From Firmicutes bacterium UBA5388 (GTDB lineage Bacteria > Bacillota > UBA4882 > UBA10575), in assembly GCA_002409975.1 (NCBI GenBank), contig DHOO01000010.1, positions 1 through 14,252 on the forward strand: a stretch of 14,252 bases of DNA, in the 5' to 3' direction. Of this stretch, positions 13,209 through 14,252 are shown piece by piece (the first letter of the stretch is position 1; every line of letters starts with the position of its first letter). The position numbers were made by a program, and so were the translations under genes. The notes under the pieces were generated by a model that was given only the letters and a program-made list of their open reading frames with translations, was not told the origin of the DNA and made no database searches.

Positions 13209-13385
13209 CGCATAGGGTAAAAAGCCCACAAGGAAGGCAAGGGAAAACACCAATGCGGAACCGGTTTTCTCCGTCAAGTAAAAAATGATCGCCATTTGCA
13301 GAATCGCGCTGGTGATTAAAGATACGGCCTGTCCCGCCCAGATCATGAAGAAATACCGTTTCCATTTTTCTATTTTTATCGTCAT
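13203..13385 (-). pseudogene. MFS transporter, 5' fragment fused to the trmH tail
   Basis: The 60 residues beginning MTIKIEKWKRYFFMIWAGQA and including TSAILQMAIIFYLTEKTGSA are the typical first helix and loop of a drug-efflux-type major facilitator protein (normally about 400 aa, 12 helices). After GFLPYAL, where the family continues LGPFAG, a stop codon appears and the trmH tail takes over in another frame. The ATG follows GAGGAG by eight bases, so the start and leader are intact while the transporter is lost. It is preceded by a promoter and two hairpins. Confidence 0.82.
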
Positions 13386-13502
13386 CTTTATAACTCCTCG
13401 TATAATAAGCTTTAGGAGAACATTTAGGTCATAATCTCCCATGGACCTTAAAAACTGAATAAATAATCATCCGGTTATTACTTTCTTACCTTGTTGAAGC
13501 AG

Positions 13503-13517
13503 CCCACTTTCAGTGGG
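13503..13517 (-). repeat. Small hairpin in the MFS leader
   Basis: CCCACT and AGTGGG pair around GAA (minus strand), about 120 bases before the MFS start. No T-run follows, so it is not a terminator; it may be part of a structured leader. Confidence 0.4.
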
Positions 13518-13533
13518 TCCTTTCGCTAACAAT

Positions 13534-13574
13534 AAAAAATGCAGACCATCCTGACAAGCAGGCATTGATCTGCA
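13534..13574 (-). terminator. Terminator hairpin B, inside the MFS leader
   Basis: In the minus direction TGCAGA pairs with TCTGCA around an inner CCTG/CAGG stem (loop CTTGT), followed by TTTTTT. It lies between a promoter (13702-13674) and the MFS start, so it may act as an attenuator, or as the end of the permease transcript 190 bases upstream. Confidence 0.75.
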
Positions 13575-13673
13575 ATTTACGTTCAGAAGACAATAAATAA
13601 TACGGAGACAAGAATGCCGCAACCAGTTAAAAGGCGCGTACAGACTTCATTCCCTTAATCCATGTCCTGAATT

Positions 13674-13702
13674 ACTATAGCACAATCGCACAACTACAAC
13701 AA
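13674..13702 (-). promoter_or_regulatory. Probable promoter upstream of the MFS fragment
   Basis: On the minus strand TTGTTG (13702-13697) is 17 bases from TATAGT (13679-13674). Transcription would start near 13667 and meet terminator B after about 95 bases. A seven-codon ORF (MKSVRAF) lies early in this transcript, with AAGGGA directly against its ATG. Confidence 0.5.
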
Positions 13703-13761
13703 GCTATTCTGAAATTCTATTCTAGTCCATGTATGCCATGGGCTAAAAATGGAGTTTGCTC

Positions 13762-14252
13762 CTACAAGCTGATTTCTTTGCCCTGGTTTATTTTGTTGAA
13801 GAGCAGCAAAGAAATCACGGTGAGCGTGGTCAAAATGGTTGAAAGGGCTGCCGCTACCCCATAATTACCCCGTAGAACCTCCGTAAAAATTGCCACCGTC
13901 AGCGTTTTGGTCCTTCCGGTGTAGAGGATGATGGCGGTAGAAAGCTCACTAATCATCATGATCCAGCTTAAAATTGCACCGGATACTATACCTGCAGCCA
14001 TCATCGGAACGGTCACTTGGAAAAAGGCTTTCAACTTGGAAGCGCCCAATGATATAGCTGCTTCTTCAATATTAATGGGAATTTGCTGTAAAATCGCCAC
14101 CGAGGAACGAATGGTATACGGAAGTCGACGGATGACTAAGGCAATCACCATGATCAGCATTGTTCCGCTTAACAGTAACGGCTTTTGGTTAAAGCCCATC
14201 AGCAGCGCAATTCCCAAGACTGTTCCCGGCACAATGTAAGGAACCATGGAAA
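13762..14252 (-). CDS. ABC transporter permease, iron/AfuB type (partial)
   Basis: This is the C-terminal 160 or so residues of a binding-protein-dependent permease whose start lies beyond the window. The family's PYIVPGTVLGIAL and the cytoplasmic EAA loop EEAAISLGASKLKAFFQVTVP, which docks on the ATPase, are present, with four to five hydrophobic helices. The wording of these motifs is closest to ferric iron (FbpB/AfuB) or 2-aminoethylphosphonate (PhnV) permeases; the substrate cannot be decided here. The Met at 14247 is probably internal. It ends with TAG, followed by 190 bases without a gene up to terminator B. Confidence 0.85.
   Translation of the reverse strand, partial: SMVPYIVPGTVLGIALLMGFNQKPLLLSGTMLIMVIALVIRRLPYTIRSSVAILQQIPINIEEAAISLGASKLKAFFQVTVPMMAAGIVSGAILSWIMMISELSTAIILYTGRTKTLTVAIFTEVLRGNYGVAAALSTILTTLTVISLLLFNKINQGKEISL

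Noticed and set aside
13467..13622. 51-codon minus-strand frame with a TTG start across the MFS leader
   Set aside because: It runs through terminator B and the small hairpin and has no ribosome binding site, so the bases are better explained as structured RNA.
1..14252. CRISPR arrays, tRNA or rRNA genes, complete insertion sequences, phage genes
   Set aside because: I read both strands and saw no regular spaced repeats, cloverleaf or rRNA signatures, transposases or integrases.

Overview
The window looks like the chromosome of an anaerobic, probably spore-forming member of the Bacillota (Clostridia-like), with moderate GC. The support is indirect. Almost every gene has a strong GGAGG-type ribosome binding site, TTG and GTG starts are common, promoters are SigA-like, and the families present (VmlR/Vga-like ABC-F protein, OmpR-type two-component system, Crp/Fnr regulator without an Fe-S cluster, phosphosulfolactate synthase of the YitD type, methylglyoxal synthase) are typical of that phylum. 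The PAP2 protein ends in an aromatic beta-strand-like tail, a weak hint of a diderm lineage. No species can be named from this sequence alone.

Layout. (1) 55-2648, minus strand: response regulator, histidine kinase and exported PAP2 phosphatase, probably one envelope-stress operon. (2) 2803-4767, minus: an antibiotic-resistance-type ABC-F gene behind a perfect consensus promoter and a leader of about 300 nt. The leader carries a 3-codon ORF and ends in an 11-bp hairpin that is both a terminator and a cover for the Shine-Dalgarno site. (3) 4865-5377, minus: an hsp20 gene with its terminator. (4) 5600-7556, plus: a comA-type phosphosulfolactate synthase gene followed by a UPF0324/YeiH-type putative anion exporter. 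Each gene is interrupted by what looks like a single-base indel. (5) 7557-8970: two tiny possible ORFs around a strong hairpin, a class I methyltransferase gene, and an AT-rich gap. (6) 8971-10401: divergent genes for a NapH-like membrane ferredoxin and a Crp/Fnr regulator. They share a compact control region with a perfect operator palindrome, and the pair is bracketed by an exact 18-bp direct repeat. (7) 10466-11941, minus: a large lipoprotein with InlB-like, chitobiase-C-terminal-like and non-catalytic FGE/SUMF domains. (8) 12065-13702: an eroded stretch around an intact mgsA, holding an ndk 5' fragment, an MFS transporter 5' fragment fused to the 3' end of a TrmH-family methyltransferase gene, and two related terminator hairpins. 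(9) 13762-14252, minus: the end of an iron/AfuB-type ABC permease that runs off the window.

How the parts may work together. The two-component system and PAP2 phosphatase could tune undecaprenyl-phosphate recycling. The ABC-F gene looks drug-inducible through ribosome-dependent attenuation. The comA and yeiH pair suggests synthesis of a sulfonate (sulfolactate) and its transport. In the ferredoxin/Crp region, the operator lies at -41.5 for the ferredoxin promoter and just after +1 for the regulator's own promoter, which predicts class II activation plus autorepression. The most original observations are the attenuator, the operator geometry, the direct repeat around that module, the paired indels in the sulfonate operon, and the deletion fusion.
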